Positions 26,020 through 34,809 of a DNA stretch of 62,117 nucleotides are shown one piece after another. The stretch spans positions 1 to 62,117 of the forward strand of contig CABQGK010000013.1 in NCBI GenBank assembly GCA_902463725.1. The letters run 5' to 3'. The DNA is from an uncultured Sutterella sp. Lineage in GTDB: Bacteria > Pseudomonadota > Gammaproteobacteria > Burkholderiales > Burkholderiaceae_F. Below the pieces are notes generated by a model that made no database searches, was not told where the DNA came from, and saw only the letters and a list, made by a program, of their open reading frames with translations. How positions within the stretch are numbered: the stretch's first letter is position 1; every line of letters starts with the position of its first letter. The translations under genes and the position numbers were made by a program.

Positions 26020-26770
26020 ACGCGCGCACCTTGAAGCCGCCCGCTTCGCCAAAGATATCTCGGTACATGGGCCAGACGAGCGCCTGTCCGATAGCAGCCA
26101 AGAGGGTGACAAGCACTGGGGCAAAGATTAGTAGCGCGAGCGTACTACGCGCAGTTAGCACCCAAATGCCATAGAAGGCGCCAGCAGCGACGCCAGCTAG
26201 CGTAGCAAAGAGCACAAATGCGCTTCCCACTGCACGCCACTCGAGCACAACGCCGAGTAGCGATGACAAAAGAGCCTTGCCGCTAGATTGCGCTCGATCG
26301 ACCACAAGGATCGGTGCAAACATCATCATGACCATGATGGGGACAAAGCCGAGCGTCATCTGAACGGAAAGCTCAGTCATATCAGCTAGCGTCGGCTCTA
26401 CTGGGACATCTGGTAAAAGCGCCGAGGCGAGCAACGAATAGAGCGTCACGATGACGCAGTGCCAAACGCCAAGGTTGAGCAGGCGGTTACGGATGGGGGC
26501 TTCTGAGAGACTCTGAAAGAGAGGATCGTAGACGGGAAGCCGCGCGGCGAGCGCATTACGTGCCCCCCAAGCCAGCAATAGGCTACTAAATGGCTGCCAG
26601 AGTGAGGTAAGCAGCTCGCCAATAAAGGGAATGGATACCAAAAGCCCCGTTACCAGCGAGCTAAAAAGCACCATCCCCACATAGACGAGAGGATAGTCTT
26701 TGACAACCTTGAACGCCTCCCTTATCCAAAGTAGGCCGTCAGAGAAAGTTAACTTCGCGGAATGTGCCAT
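26006..26770 (-). CDS. BPSS1780-like multi-spanning membrane protein
   Basis: A 254-residue integral membrane protein with five or six hydrophobic segments (for example LVYVGMVLFSSLVTGLLVSI, VPIMVMMMFAPILVV and LALLIFAPVLVTLLAAIG). The overall pattern resembles the uncharacterised betaproteobacterial BPSS1780 family; this assignment is from memory of the family. Function unknown. Its start overlaps the stop of the upstream DUF2782-like gene as TGATG, so the two are translationally coupled. Its 3' end overlaps dinB by 14 bases. Confidence 0.75.
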   Translation of the reverse strand: MAHSAKLTFSDGLLWIREAFKVVKDYPLVYVGMVLFSSLVTGLLVSIPFIGELLTSLWQPFSSLLLAWGARNALAARLPVYDPLFQSLSEAPIRNRLLNLGVWHCVIVTLYSLLASALLPDVPVEPTLADMTELSVQMTLGFVPIMVMMMFAPILVVDRAQSSGKALLSSLLGVVLEWRAVGSAFVLFATLAGVAAGAFYGIWVLTARSTLALLIFAPVLVTLLAAIGQALVWPMYRDIFGEAGGFKVRAFNRR

Positions 26771-27162
26771 CAGAACCCGAACTTCAAGAGCTTGGTTGTC
26801 CCAAGGGTGCCTTGGGCATTGCTACCTGGGGTGGTATTAATGGGCTGCTCAGCCTGATTTTCCATGCTGTAGGGGATATGCGTGGAGCCAGGCGTGACCA
26901 CATACTCCGTGACGCGATTGTTTTCATCGCGTACCGCTTCGATCTTGGTCTGCTTTTCATTGTTGCGCGGTGGCACATGCCCGTGCTTACGGTCTTGCTG
27001 GGCTTTGGCCATATCGCTAGGGGTCGGCGCCAGAGACTCGGCATCCTGGGCCTGAGCGGCGGCCTGATCCGTCGTTTGGGGCACTTGGTCGGCGGCGAAG
27101 GCGGGTGCCATCGCGGCAGCGAGCAAAAGTGTGACGGGGATTGTGAGGTGAGGTTGACGCAT
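26770..27162 (-). CDS. small exported DUF2782-like protein
   Basis: A 130-residue protein with a clear Sec signal peptide (MRQPHLTIPVTLLLAAAMAP, cleavage after AFA). A Gln/Ala-rich linker follows, then a C-terminal stretch (KIEAVRDENNRVTEYVVTPG) reminiscent of DUF2782, a small periplasmic family that commonly neighbours polA in betaproteobacteria. Function unknown. It is divergent from polA and coupled to the downstream membrane protein. Confidence 0.7.
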   Translation of the reverse strand: MRQPHLTIPVTLLLAAAMAPAFAADQVPQTTDQAAAQAQDAESLAPTPSDMAKAQQDRKHGHVPPRNNEKQTKIEAVRDENNRVTEYVVTPGSTHIPYSMENQAEQPINTTPGSNAQGTLGTTKLLKFGF

Positions 27163-27195
27163 AGCTAAGTGTCCTCAATGACGTGTGCGGTTTAG

Positions 27196-27214
27196 GAGGA
27201 GGGACGCCCTCCTC
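27196..27214 (-). other. perfect 8-bp hairpin in the DUF2782-like leader
   Basis: GAGGAGGG-ACG-CCCTCCTC, 33 bases upstream of the reverse-strand start codon at 27162. There is no T-run. It could be a leader hairpin or an operator in the divergent polA/DUF2782 region. Confidence 0.35.
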
Positions 27215-27356
27215 AGTGTTGAGTGTATTCTGCCACGGGCATGGTGAAAAGGGGGAGCTGAAGGCTTTTTGTAGCGCTTTTTTGCACCCTGCGATGGGAG
27301 CGAGTAGTGGAAGTTGTTAATATTCAGTAGGTCTAAACCCAATGGAACGATGTGAC

Positions 27357-30185
27357 ATGTCGAAAATTCTTCTTGTGGACGGCTCCAATTATCTTTTCCG
27401 AGCTTTTCATGGATTGCCTGATTTGCGTACAAGTGCGGGTGAGCCAACGGGGGCTATGCGTGGCTTTTTCAGTATGCTCGGCAAGGTTTGGTCGCTCGTC
27501 AAACCCTCACATGCGGTGATTGTGTTTGATGCGCCTGGGAAGAACTTCCGCCATGACATGTACCCTGACTACAAGGCAAATCGCCCGCCGATGCCAGAGG
27601 ATCTGCGCGAGCAGATTGAGCCTCTCATGGCCGCTATCCAAGATTTTGGTTGGCCGCTTTTGCAGGTGGGGGGCGTGGAGGCTGATGATGTGATTGCAAC
27701 GCTTGCTGCGGCCTCACGAGCTAAAGGATTGGAGGTCGTTATTGCCACGGGTGACAAGGACATGGCACAGCTTGTCGGTGACGGGGTTGTACTCATCAAC
27801 ACGATGAACACGCAGTTCTACGATCGAGAGGGGGTGCGGGAAAAGTACGGCGTCTATCCTGAGCGCATCATCGATTATCTCGCGCTCATGGGTGACAAAG
27901 TGGACAATGTGCCTGGCATTGAAAAGTGTGGTCCCAAGACCGCCGCTAAGTGGATTGACCAGTACGGTGACTTAGAAGGCATTAAGGCTCATGCTGCGGA
28001 AGTCAAGGGTAAGGCGGGTGAGTACCTGCGCGCTGGGCTTGAGTTTTTGGATCAAGCACGCGAGCTCGTTACCATTAAGCGTGATTGTGTCCTGCCTCAG
28101 ACCTATGCCGATCCGCTTTCGCTTTGCGTGCGTGCGGCTGATGAAGAGGCGGTTGCGCAGTTTTGCCGTCGCTGGGAAATGTCACCTTCGACAGTGTTGC
28201 GTGCGGCGCCAGCTGGCACGAAAAAGCGTGAGGGGGTAAGCACAGAGGAGACTCAGGCGAGCGGAGCCGATGCGCAGGGCGAGCTCGGTGGGCTTTTTGC
28301 ACAAGGGGCGACGCCCGCTCAGGCTCAGTCACAACCGCTCGTTAACGTAGAGCAGGCTCAGATTCCCCTTGATGAAAACGAGGAACTCTTGGCGCCCGAT
28401 GCGGTGCCCTTTACCGTGGTGGACACAGAGTTTTCGCTTGCGCAATTGCTCACGGGGCTCGATGCACCGCGCTCGCAACCCGTTGCCATCACGGTGCTCA
28501 GCTCCGGCACTGTTTTGCAGGCTGAGATTGCCGGCGTCGGTATTGCGCTTTCTGCCAAAGAGGTTTATGTCTGGCATATCGGTAACGGCTATGCCCGCGA
28601 GGCGCTTCTGACGGCACTCAAACCGTGGCTGGAGAGTGAGGCGCCAAAAGTGGCGCACGACGCGAAAGCGTTGCGCCATGCCCTGCGCGCGCAGGGCATT
28701 GAACCCCAAGGCACCTGGGACGATACGATGCTCATGAGCTATGTGCTCGAGGCGCATCTCAAGCATGAATTGGAGGCCATTGCGCGTCGCTCGCTCAAGC
28801 GCGGCATCACCCCGATTGAGCAAATCTTGGGTAAGGGTGCCAAAGCCATTGCCCCAGATGCTGCGGCGCCAGAGATGGTGCAGGCGTGGCTTGCGGAGCA
28901 AGCTGCGGTGATTCGCGCGGCCTATGCCGCGCTCACCGCGCGACTTGAAGAGGACAAGCGCCTTGAGGGTATCTATGAGCGTATTGAGCGGCCGTTGCTC
29001 GTGGTCCTAGATCGCATGGAAGAGCGCGGTGTTGCGATCGATACGTTCTGCTTGGCGCAAGAAGCAGACGCGCTCAATGTGCGTCTCAATGAGCTGGAAA
29101 AAAAGGCTTATGAGCTCGCGACTCATCCATTTAAACTCTCCTCGCCCAAACAGCTCGGTGAGGTGCTTTTCACGGAGATGAAGCTGCCCGTCATTAAAAA
29201 GACAGCTTCGGGTGCGCCCTCCACCGATGAAGATGTACTCAATGAACTTGCGCTCGACTATCCGTTGCCGAAGGTGATTCTTGAGTACCGTATGCTCGCT
29301 AAGTTGCTTTCAACGTACTTGGAGAAATTGCCCCGTATGGTTGATGCTAGGGACGGTCGCGTGCACACGACCTTTGGTCAGGCCACTGCCGTGACGGGGC
29401 GTCTCGCTAGCTCGGAGCCAAATCTGCAAAACATCCCCGTGCGCACACCTGAGGGGCGTCGCATCCGCGAGGGGTTTGTGGCAGAAAAAGGTTTTCAGAT
29501 TCTCTCAGCGGACTACTCTCAGATTGAGTTACGCATCATGGCCCATCTCTCAGCCGATGATGGGCTACTGAAAGCATTCTCGCAAGGGCGTGACGTGCAT
29601 CGTGCAACAGCCGCTGAAGTCTTTAAAAAAGCGCCTGAAGCAGTGAGCGCCGATGAGCGTCGCATGGCCAAGGTGATCAACTTTGGGTTGATCTATGGGA
29701 TGAGCGCTTTTGGTCTCGCACAGAATTTGGGGATCGACCGTAAGATTGCGCAGCACTACGTCGAAGAGTACTTTGATCGCTATCCTGGTGTTAAGCGCTA
29801 TATGGAGCAGACGCGTGCGGATGCGCGAGACAATGGCTATGTGGAAACGTTTTTTGGTCGTCGGCTCTGGATTCCCGATATCCATAGCACACGCAAGCCC
29901 GTTCAGGCCGCGGCGGAGCGTGCCGCGATTAACGCGCCGATGCAGGGGACGGCCGCGGATCTCATCAAACTAGCCATGATTGCAGTTGAGGATTTCTTGC
30001 GGCAAGGCGGCTACAGATCTCGTCTTGTGCTGCAAGTGCACGACGAGTTGATTGTGGAGGTGGCCGATGCTGAGATCGAGCTGATGCGTGAGGCGATTCC
30101 CCGGCTCATGGCAGAGGTGGCCTCGCTATCGGTGCCGCTTATCGCGGAGGTGGGGGTTGGAGAGAATTGGGAGGTCGCGCACTAA
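27357..30185 (+). CDS. polA: DNA polymerase I, apparently lacking a functional 3'-5' exonuclease site
   Basis: A 942-residue family A polymerase for gap filling and Okazaki-fragment repair. The N-terminal 5'-3' exonuclease is intact (VIVFDAPGKNFRHDMYPDYK, ATGDKDMAQLV). The polymerase motifs are A (LSADYSQIELRIMAHLS), B (RRMAKVINFGLIYGMSAFG) and C (LQVHDELIVEV). The middle proofreading domain has lost its acidic residues. The place of the E. coli DTET motif reads AITVLSSG (about 377-384), the Asp424 position is Leu439, and the Y-X3-D motif is WLAEQ (511-515). The start at 27357 is by family alignment; 27342 is an alternative. Confidence 0.95.
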   Translation: MSKILLVDGSNYLFRAFHGLPDLRTSAGEPTGAMRGFFSMLGKVWSLVKPSHAVIVFDAPGKNFRHDMYPDYKANRPPMPEDLREQIEPLMAAIQDFGWPLLQVGGVEADDVIATLAAASRAKGLEVVIATGDKDMAQLVGDGVVLINTMNTQFYDREGVREKYGVYPERIIDYLALMGDKVDNVPGIEKCGPKTAAKWIDQYGDLEGIKAHAAEVKGKAGEYLRAGLEFLDQARELVTIKRDCVLPQTYADPLSLCVRAADEEAVAQFCRRWEMSPSTVLRAAPAGTKKREGVSTEETQASGADAQGELGGLFAQGATPAQAQSQPLVNVEQAQIPLDENEELLAPDAVPFTVVDTEFSLAQLLTGLDAPRSQPVAITVLSSGTVLQAEIAGVGIALSAKEVYVWHIGNGYAREALLTALKPWLESEAPKVAHDAKALRHALRAQGIEPQGTWDDTMLMSYVLEAHLKHELEAIARRSLKRGITPIEQILGKGAKAIAPDAAAPEMVQAWLAEQAAVIRAAYAALTARLEEDKRLEGIYERIERPLLVVLDRMEERGVAIDTFCLAQEADALNVRLNELEKKAYELATHPFKLSSPKQLGEVLFTEMKLPVIKKTASGAPSTDEDVLNELALDYPLPKVILEYRMLAKLLSTYLEKLPRMVDARDGRVHTTFGQATAVTGRLASSEPNLQNIPVRTPEGRRIREGFVAEKGFQILSADYSQIELRIMAHLSADDGLLKAFSQGRDVHRATAAEVFKKAPEAVSADERRMAKVINFGLIYGMSAFGLAQNLGIDRKIAQHYVEEYFDRYPGVKRYMEQTRADARDNGYVETFFGRRLWIPDIHSTRKPVQAAAERAAINAPMQGTAADLIKLAMIAVEDFLRQGGYRSRLVLQVHDELIVEVADAEIELMREAIPRLMAEVASLSVPLIAEVGVGENWEVAH

Positions 30186-30218
30186 GCGCTGTGTGAGCAG
30201 CATTGGCGGCTCATCAGC

Positions 30219-30252
30219 AAAACGCCCACACTCTTTGGGAGGTGGGCGTTTT
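30219..30252 (+). terminator. bidirectional terminator between polA and META gene
   Basis: AAAACGCCCAC (30219-30229) pairs perfectly with GTGGGCGTTTT (30242-30252), giving T-runs on both strands. It serves the convergent polA and META-domain genes. Confidence 0.85.
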
Positions 30253-30269
30253 GTTTGTGGAAAAGTGCT

Positions 30270-30683
30270 TTAGTCGCAGGAGCCTGGCTTCATGGGAACG
30301 AGCGTCATGAGCGTGGCTCCATTGCCGTCAGAGAGTATGACTTTGTCGCCATCAAAGAGCACGGTTTTGGCTGCGGTGAGCTTGCTCATGAAGCGGTTTT
30401 CTACTTCCATAAGCTTTGGACCGCAGGCACGCTTGGTGGTGACGGCCTTCGAGAAGTCAACTTTGTCACCCTGTTGCGTGAATTCGCCCGAGAGGGTGTT
30501 ACAGGCGGTTGAGCCTGACATTTTGCCATCTGTGCTGAATTCAATTTCGGGTGGAATTTCGCAGTCCTTGCTGATGGCCTCAGCCCACATGAGGTAACGT
30601 CCGCCAAGTGTTGGCGTCTGAGAGGCATTCGAGGCGGCGATGGGAAGCATCGCAGCAAGGAGCATAAGCATTTTGGCTTGCAT
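30270..30683 (-). CDS. secreted META-domain protein
   Basis: A 137-residue exported protein. The signal peptide is MQAKMLMLLAAMLPIAASNA. The mature part has the META/HslJ-type pattern (LGGRYLMWAEAI, IEFSTDGKMSGSTACNTLSGEF, and the end TLMTLVPMKPG). HslJ-like proteins are small periplasmic or outer-membrane factors linked to stress or novobiocin tolerance; the precise role here is unknown. AAAGGA precedes the ATG. Confidence 0.75.
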   Translation of the reverse strand: MQAKMLMLLAAMLPIAASNASQTPTLGGRYLMWAEAISKDCEIPPEIEFSTDGKMSGSTACNTLSGEFTQQGDKVDFSKAVTTKRACGPKLMEVENRFMSKLTAAKTVLFDGDKVILSDGNGATLMTLVPMKPGSCD

Positions 30684-30860
30684 TTGTTGTCCTTTCGCTA
30701 AACGGAGAGCCCAGAGAGACGGTTGATGTCTGTAGTGCTCTAACTGTCAGCAAGTATAACAGGCGACTTTTACGTGGCTTTGTGTTGCCTTGAGTCATGA
30801 AACATTCGGTTTCGCTTCTCGCTTCTGCGGTGCGATGCTAGATCAAGTTAGTACGAATGA

Positions 30861-30896
30861 AAAACCCACCCGAGTCGCAATGCAGACTCGGATGGG
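30861..30896 (-). terminator. terminator of the symporter gene
   Basis: CCCACCCGAGTC (30865-30876) pairs with GACTCGGATGGG (30885-30896) with one mismatch. On the reverse strand it is followed by TTTTTCATT. Confidence 0.8.
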
Positions 30897-30931
30897 CTAA
30901 TCAGGAAGCGAGGTTAGTCTTAGAACAACGC

Positions 30932-32167
30932 TTAGAGCGTTTCACCCTCTTCATAGGGTTCGGAGTTCAGGTCGCCCTCCATGGCCGTGACGACCACTGC
31001 AGAGGCCGCGTCACCCACCACGTTGATGGAGGTGCGGATCATGTCAAGGATACGGTCGACACCAGCGATGAGCGCCACCGCTTCAAGCGGAATACCTACC
31101 TGCGTGAAGATGATGGTCGTCATAATGAGCCCAGCACCCGGCACCCCAGCCGTACCGACCGCAGCGAGCACGCCCATCAGCACAATCGTGACCTGCGTGG
31201 TGATGTCAAGAGGAATACCGTAGACCTCCGCAGCAAAGACCGCGCACACGCCCATGTAAATGGCCGTACCGTTCATGTTGATCGTGTTGCCGAGCGGAAT
31301 CGAGAAGGAGGAGACGGCCTTCGTGGCACCGAGCTTGCGGGTCGCGTTCAGGTTGGCCGGTAGAGCTGCTGCGGACGAGCAGGTCGTAAAGGCCACAAGC
31401 CAAGGCTCAAAAATACCCTTGAGGAAGGTCTTCACAGGGATCTTCGTAAAGATGTAGACCATCGGGATCAGAATCACCACGACGAAGAACACCGTCGCGA
31501 GGAAGCTACTAAGGATGAGCGAGCCGAGCGGCAGCAACACCTTGAGACCATGGCGGCTAACCGTGAAGGCGATCAAGCCAAAGACGCCGATCGGCGCAAA
31601 GCGCATCACCGTACCGGTCACACGAATCATCGTGTCGCCCACGACTTCAAAGAAGTGCAACACGGGCTTGCCACGTTCGCCGATGCTAGAGAGTGCAAAG
31701 CCAAACATCACGGCAAAGAAAATGATCTGAAGCATCGAGCCATTGGCCATGGCTTCCATCGGATTGATCGGAACGATTTCAAGCAACGTCTTGACGAGCG
31801 GCGGCGGAACCACTTCCTTGGCCTTGAGTCCTTCGGTCGAGAGGTCAAGCCCAACGCCAGGCTGGATGAAGGAGGCAAAGAGCAGGCCGACAGCAACGGA
31901 GATGGCCGTTGTAATGGCATAAATCAGAAGAACCTTCAGCGCGACGCGGCCGAGCTTGGAGGTGTCCGTGATGCCCGCAGCACCAGCGATGATGGTGGCA
32001 ATGACAAGCGGTACCACAACCATGCGAATCAGACGGATGAACAGATCGCCGAGCGGTTTGAACCACGTCTGCGCAAAGCCAGCATCCACAAAGGCGCCGA
32101 CGATGATACCTAGAATCAGGCCGATTAACATCTGCCAGGCTAGGCCGAGTTTCTTTCCAGAGGACAT
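30932..32167 (-). CDS. dicarboxylate/amino acid:cation symporter (DAACS family)
   Basis: A 411-residue inner-membrane symporter of the GltP/DctA family. It has eight hydrophobic segments plus the re-entrant loops with CSSAAALPANLNATRKLG and IPLGNTINMNGTAIYMG, which bind substrate and cations. The typical transported substrates are glutamate, aspartate or C4-dicarboxylates; the choice cannot be made from sequence. The start at 32167 follows GTGGAGAAAAAA. An in-frame GTG at 32179 overlaps that ribosome-binding site and is less likely. It is monocistronic with its own terminator. Confidence 0.92.
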   Translation of the reverse strand: MSSGKKLGLAWQMLIGLILGIIVGAFVDAGFAQTWFKPLGDLFIRLIRMVVVPLVIATIIAGAAGITDTSKLGRVALKVLLIYAITTAISVAVGLLFASFIQPGVGLDLSTEGLKAKEVVPPPLVKTLLEIVPINPMEAMANGSMLQIIFFAVMFGFALSSIGERGKPVLHFFEVVGDTMIRVTGTVMRFAPIGVFGLIAFTVSRHGLKVLLPLGSLILSSFLATVFFVVVILIPMVYIFTKIPVKTFLKGIFEPWLVAFTTCSSAAALPANLNATRKLGATKAVSSFSIPLGNTINMNGTAIYMGVCAVFAAEVYGIPLDITTQVTIVLMGVLAAVGTAGVPGAGLIMTTIIFTQVGIPLEAVALIAGVDRILDMIRTSINVVGDAASAVVVTAMEGDLNSEPYEEGETL

Positions 32168-32483
32168 TTTTTTCTCCACCCTATAGCTAAAATTGTCCGA
32201 TTGAGGGGTACTCTTAAAGCAATAGTTATGCGTTAAGAATGTAAAGCAGGTTATCTTTCCTGCCTTTTCCGATTCTATTGCTTTGATCTTTACGTTCGCC
32301 TAGTGATTAACCCTAATAGATATGAGAAAAAGATAGGAAACTGCTAGTTGTTTAGGCACTAAGGTGGACTAAATTACTGCCCTTTGATGTCGGTCAAAGC
32401 GTCTAGGAGGCAACCTTGCTAACGCAGCGGAGCGAGCGCTTGGGCGCAAAGAGGCCAATATCGCATTTAGCGAGGCACTTTGG
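32168..32483 (-). other. spacer between symporter and EamA genes
   Basis: A 316-base gene-free stretch. It must hold the promoter of the symporter gene, but I found no convincing -35/-10 pair and no terminator for the EamA gene. Confidence 0.4.
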
Positions 32484-33368
32484 TTAGTTGTGCATCTTTC
32501 CTTTCGGAATCGAGTGATGGCGATTGGCGAGCGTTGCCCAAACGCCAGCCACTAAGATGGTGGCGATGCCCAGCGCACTTTGCCAAGGTAGCGATTCAGC
32601 GAAAAACAGCATGCCGATGAGCGTGGCAAACACAATGGCTGAATATTGAAAAACGGCGGTGAGCAAGACGTTTTCCCCACCCCAAGCACGCGTCATGGTG
32701 TACTGTGCAGCGGTTGCGGTCACGCCAATACCAAGAAGCGCGGGCACGTCAGAGAGCCTCACCGGTGTAAAGCCCCCGCCAAGGAGGAGTTGCCCGAGCG
32801 CGCCCCAGACAGTGCCAAAGAGTGTGAAATAGAACACAATTCGCCATTCGGGCTCTTTCATGTGCGCGAGCTCACGAATCTGATAGTAGGCCATCGCACC
32901 AAAAAGCCCAGAGGTCAGCCCGATGAGTGCAGGGAGTTCGTCGCCCGCGTGAACCTCGGGGCGAAGCACGAGCACCACGCCCAAAAAGCCGAGTAGTACC
33001 GCCGCAGCCTGAACCCATTTAACGGGGTGCTTGTGCCAAAACGACATCAGCACAACACCGCCTGCCATATAGAGCGGTGAGGTGTAATTGAGGGTCATGG
33101 CGGTTCCAAGCGGCAGATGCGCAATCGCATAAAACCAAATACTCATGCCGAGCGTGCCGAAAAAACTGCGCTTGATGTGCGAGAATGCGAGCGGTGTTTT
33201 GAGCGATCGGCCGCTTGCAGCCACCCCCGCAGCCATCACGATCACGCCAAAGAGTGAGCGATAGAAGATGAGCTCAGAGGTACCAAAATTCTGTGCGCCC
33301 ACCTTTGTTAGAGCGGCCATGACTGAAAAGAAAAACGCTGCGACGAGCATCCAGACACTTTTTTGCAT
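32484..33368 (-). CDS. EamA family drug/metabolite transporter
   Basis: A 294-residue inner-membrane protein with about ten hydrophobic segments arranged as two EamA repeats (first from VWMLVAAFFFSVMAALTKVG, second from LPALIGLTSGLFGAMAYYQI). Members export amino acids, nucleotide-sugars or other metabolites; the substrate is unknown. It is divergent from xseB. Confidence 0.85.
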   Translation of the reverse strand: MQKSVWMLVAAFFFSVMAALTKVGAQNFGTSELIFYRSLFGVIVMAAGVAASGRSLKTPLAFSHIKRSFFGTLGMSIWFYAIAHLPLGTAMTLNYTSPLYMAGGVVLMSFWHKHPVKWVQAAAVLLGFLGVVLVLRPEVHAGDELPALIGLTSGLFGAMAYYQIRELAHMKEPEWRIVFYFTLFGTVWGALGQLLLGGGFTPVRLSDVPALLGIGVTATAAQYTMTRAWGGENVLLTAVFQYSAIVFATLIGMLFFAESLPWQSALGIATILVAGVWATLANRHHSIPKGKMHN

Positions 33369-33512
33369 GATCTTGATCGGTTAGGTATACGTTAAAGGCG
33401 GTCGATGCGGGCCGCAGATGGCTAAAATGTTAGCAGTGTTCTAGTCGAGGCAGGTATACACAGCAGTGACTTGGCTAGATAAACGTGCTGTGAGTTTTGT
33501 TGGGAGTAGCTT

Positions 33513-33773
33513 ATGTCGACAACTGAGAGCGTGAAGTCTGTAGAGCTAATGAGCTTTGAGGAGGCGCTCGATGAGCTTGATCGCCTCACGGATGGGCTTG
33601 TCACAGGGGGACTGACGCTGCGGGAAAGTGTTGAGGGCTATGAGCGCGCTGTCGCGCTGATGCGCCATTGCCGAGCATTGCTCACTGAGGCACGTGAAAA
33701 GATTGATGTGATCCGTGAAGATCAGAAAAAAACGGCCGAGCAGGTTTTGTCGGAAGAAGAGGTGGATTTCTGA
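33513..33773 (+). CDS. xseB: exodeoxyribonuclease VII small subunit
   Basis: An 86-residue small subunit that assembles on XseA to form a nuclease degrading single-stranded DNA. It shows the family pattern FEEALDELDRLTDGLVTGGL and LRESVEGYERAVALMRHCRA, and a long acidic C-terminal helix. GGGAG precedes the ATG. It is separated by one base from ispA and starts the classic xseB-ispA-dxs order. xseA is not in the window. Confidence 0.93.
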   Translation: MSTTESVKSVELMSFEEALDELDRLTDGLVTGGLTLRESVEGYERAVALMRHCRALLTEAREKIDVIREDQKKTAEQVLSEEEVDF

Positions 33774-33774
33774 G

Positions 33775-34686
33775 ATGTTGAGCTTTCAGGATTGGCGCTG
33801 CGAACGGGCACAGGCCTTTGAGAGATTTGCTGAAAGGACACTTCCGCCAGAAGGGCGGGGCGCTCAAGAGCTTGTGGCCGCTATGCGCTACGCGGTACTC
33901 GATGGCGGAAAGCGCATCCGCGCGCTACTCGCCTATGCTGCAGGGGAAGTCACCGCAGCCGACGATGCGGTACTTGATCGGGCAGCGCTCGCGCTTGAAT
34001 GCATCCACGCTTATTCCCTCGTGCATGATGATATGCCCGCCATGGATAACGACACGTTGCGTCGTGGTAAACCCACGGTTCATGTGCGTTTTGGCGAGGC
34101 AACGGCGTTGCTTGCAGGTGATGCGCTACAGTGTCAAGCCTTTGAAGTGCTCTCTCAAATTGAGGCTAACCCTGCGATTGCGCTACGCCTCATGAATACG
34201 CTCTCGCACGCTGCGGGGGTGCAGGGAATGTGTGGCGGACAGGCCTTGGATCTAGCGATGGTAGGTACTCGCCCCGGTCTAGAGGAACTCATTCGGATGC
34301 AGGCGCTTAAGACAGGGGCGCTCATTCAAGCTGCCGTGTTGATGGGAGCACAGTCGGGACGATGGGAAGCACTTGCCGATCGCACCAAGGCTGCGCTTGT
34401 GATGTATGCCGATCAGCTTGGCGTCGCGTTCCAAGTGGTTGATGACATCCTGGACTGCACCGAGGAGACGGCAACGCTTGGTAAGACGGCTGGCAAGGAC
34501 GAAAAGGACGATAAGCCCACATGGGTGTCGCTACTTGGGCTTGACGGTGCACGCGAGCGTGCGGCTAACTTGCATAAAGAGGCGCTCGCTGCGCTCTCGA
34601 TGATTGAGGCCGACCGTAGTGTGAATCCAACGGCCACGGTGCGACTACGTGAAATTGCGGACTACGTTGTGTTGAGGCATTCCTAA
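33775..34686 (+). CDS. ispA: geranyltranstransferase (farnesyl diphosphate synthase)
   Basis: A 303-residue prenyltransferase building farnesyl diphosphate from IPP and DMAPP. The two Asp-rich magnesium motifs are DDMPAMD (from residue 85) and DDILD (from residue 223); GGKRIRALL binds IPP. The start at 33775 lies just after the xseB stop. A longer frame overlapping xseB is disfavoured. It works with the adjacent Dxs, which feeds the methylerythritol phosphate pathway. Confidence 0.95.
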   Translation: MLSFQDWRCERAQAFERFAERTLPPEGRGAQELVAAMRYAVLDGGKRIRALLAYAAGEVTAADDAVLDRAALALECIHAYSLVHDDMPAMDNDTLRRGKPTVHVRFGEATALLAGDALQCQAFEVLSQIEANPAIALRLMNTLSHAAGVQGMCGGQALDLAMVGTRPGLEELIRMQALKTGALIQAAVLMGAQSGRWEALADRTKAALVMYADQLGVAFQVVDDILDCTEETATLGKTAGKDEKDDKPTWVSLLGLDGARERAANLHKEALAALSMIEADRSVNPTATVRLREIADYVVLRHS

Positions 34687-34698
34687 GCTTATTTTGGG

Positions 34699-34733
34699 GA
34701 AAACCCTCCCTTGGGGGGATTTTCATTTTTTTT
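34699..34733 (+). terminator. terminator-like hairpin between ispA and dxs
   Basis: GAAAA-C-CCTCC pairs with GGGGG-A-TTTTC around a four-base loop, followed by a T-run (34726-34733). It suggests that dxs is only partly co-transcribed with xseB-ispA. Confidence 0.65.
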
Positions 34734-34809
34734 AAAGTGTGCGACGATAAACGTTTGAGTACAAACTTGGCCCAGACACTGTGCTCAGACGCATAAGGAA
34801 AGAGATACC

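Noticed and set aside
31550..32113. 187-residue open frame antisense to the symporter
   Set aside because: Highly charged composition arises from the complement of hydrophobic codons; the symporter has clear family motifs.
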